Part shown: piece by piece, positions 63,452 through 64,000 of the stretch
How positions within the stretch are numbered: the stretch's first letter is position 1
Layout: each line of letters starts with the position of its first letter
Assembly: GCF_003576455.2 (NCBI RefSeq)
Contig: NZ_CP032869.1
Span: forward strand, 4,092,001-4,156,000
Direction of reading: 5' to 3'
Length of the DNA: 64,000 nucleotides
Origin: Mucilaginibacter celer
Lineage (GTDB): Bacteria > Bacteroidota > Bacteroidia > Sphingobacteriales > Sphingobacteriaceae
Notes under the pieces: model-generated
Told to the model about the DNA's origin: nothing
What the model saw: only the letters and a program-made list of their open reading frames with translations
Database searches by the model: none
Position numbers and translations under genes: made by a program

Positions 63452-64000
63452 ATGAAAATCACCAAAGCGTTATTATCTATAGCATTTACACTACTGCTCA
63501 TCTGGGCGCTTCAAAAAAAATTCGGTATTGCTCCGCCATTAGGCAAGTTCCTGAGCCCGGCCGAGGGATTCTGGCAAAATGCCGAAAGCAAAAACATCCT
63601 GCAAACACATCAACTTAAATTAAAAGGTTTGCAAGGTAAGGTTACCATCAAATTTGACGAGAACCATATTCCACACATTTTTGCCGATAACCTGCATGAT
63701 TTATATTACGCCCAGGGCTACATGACGGCAACCGACCGTCTCTGGCAAATGGACATCCAAACCCGTCAGGCTGCAGGCAGGTTGGCCGAAGTTATTGGTC
63801 CGAAGGTATTGGATATCGACCGCTACCATCGCCGCATGGGTATGGTTTATGGAGCCGAAAAAACGCTGAACGCCATGATGGCCGATCCTATTGTGAAAAA
63901 CATGATCCTGGCTTATACCGATGGGATTAATGCTTACATCCACACATTGTCGCCAAAAGATTATCCTATCGAGTTTAAGCTTTTAAATTATGCCCCGGAG
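63452..64000 (+). CDS. penicillin acylase/aculeacin-type amidase, 5' part
   Basis: The first 183 codons of a larger gene that runs off the window. MKITKALLSIAFTLLLIW is an N-terminal signal or anchor. The following VTIKFDENHIPHIFADNLHD and YYAQGYMTATDRLWQMDIQT with RQAAGRLAE are the pro-segment and alpha-chain start of S45 penicillin-acylase-type Ntn hydrolases. The autocatalytic Ser lies beyond the window. Substrate (N-acyl homoserine lactones, cyclic lipopeptides or beta-lactams) cannot be inferred. Confidence 0.88.
   Translation, partial: MKITKALLSIAFTLLLIWALQKKFGIAPPLGKFLSPAEGFWQNAESKNILQTHQLKLKGLQGKVTIKFDENHIPHIFADNLHDLYYAQGYMTATDRLWQMDIQTRQAAGRLAEVIGPKVLDIDRYHRRMGMVYGAEKTLNAMMADPIVKNMILAYTDGINAYIHTLSPKDYPIEFKLLNYAPE

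Overview
The window looks like a chromosomal segment of a Bacteroidota bacterium, most likely a Mucilaginibacter/Pedobacter-type member of the Sphingobacteriaceae. The pointers are Oar-like TonB-dependent receptors beside an ECF sigma/FecR pair, many polysaccharide hydrolases, promoter-like TTTG-N20-TAnnTTTG sequences, no obvious Shine-Dalgarno sites, and intergenic repeat types that I associate with this group. I place it by gene content only and could not run a search.

Layout. 1-4.0 kb: two tandem secreted GH29 alpha-L-fucosidases. 4.2-10.5 kb: small genes, a MarR regulator with three operator-like palindromes facing a three-gene operon (membrane protein, NmrA-like reductase, DoxX), a YiaA/YiaB protein and a 495-aa protein of unknown function. 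10.6-21.7 kb: two large TonB-dependent receptors, FecR, ECF sigma factor and a Tat-exported phosphocholine-specific phospholipase C, all on the minus strand. 22-25.4 kb: a TlpA-like thiol oxidoreductase, then an AT-rich insert with a TIR-domain gene and a small membrane protein, ending at a tRNA-Arg(UCU). 25.5-28.7 kb: polysaccharide deacetylase, GT2 and GT87-type glycosyltransferases. 28.9-35.1 kb: Nif3-like protein, two BadF-type sugar kinases flanking a divergent Nudix-type regulator and pfkA, then gap. 35.2-42.4 kb: SDR oxidoreductase, an AraC regulator split by an amber codon, a 113-bp tandem array, an ABC permease and small proteins. 42.6-57.4 kb: a minus-strand alpha-glucan cluster (GlgB, GH31, MFS transporter, two GH13 enzymes, GH65 phosphorylase, beta-phosphoglucomutase). 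57.4-64 kb: a repeat-rich gap, ferritin, a 2Fe-2S protein, a DUF3095 cyclase-like protein, a VOC protein, an intact IS256-family element, a thermonuclease lipoprotein and the start of a penicillin-acylase-type gene.

How the genes fit together. The glucan cluster supports a complete route: periplasmic GH13 enzymes cut starch-like glucans, an MFS carrier imports maltose, a GH65 phosphorylase splits it into glucose plus beta-glucose-1-phosphate, and PgmB converts the latter to glucose-6-phosphate; GH31 and GlgB handle alpha-glucans and glycogen. PfkA and GAPDH lie in a separate glycolysis block. No SusC/SusD pair accompanies the cluster.

The most unusual structures are: (i) a GIY-YIG nuclease gene bracketed by the two terminal arms of a roughly 100-bp palindromic repeat that occurs about seven more times nearby, which looks like a nuclease-bearing element with its non-coding derivatives; (ii) the AT-rich TIR plus small membrane protein pair next to tRNA-Arg, a candidate uncharacterised defence module; (iii) the amber-interrupted AraC gene; and (iv) an IS256 copy with a perfect 8-bp target duplication that splits a long hairpin.
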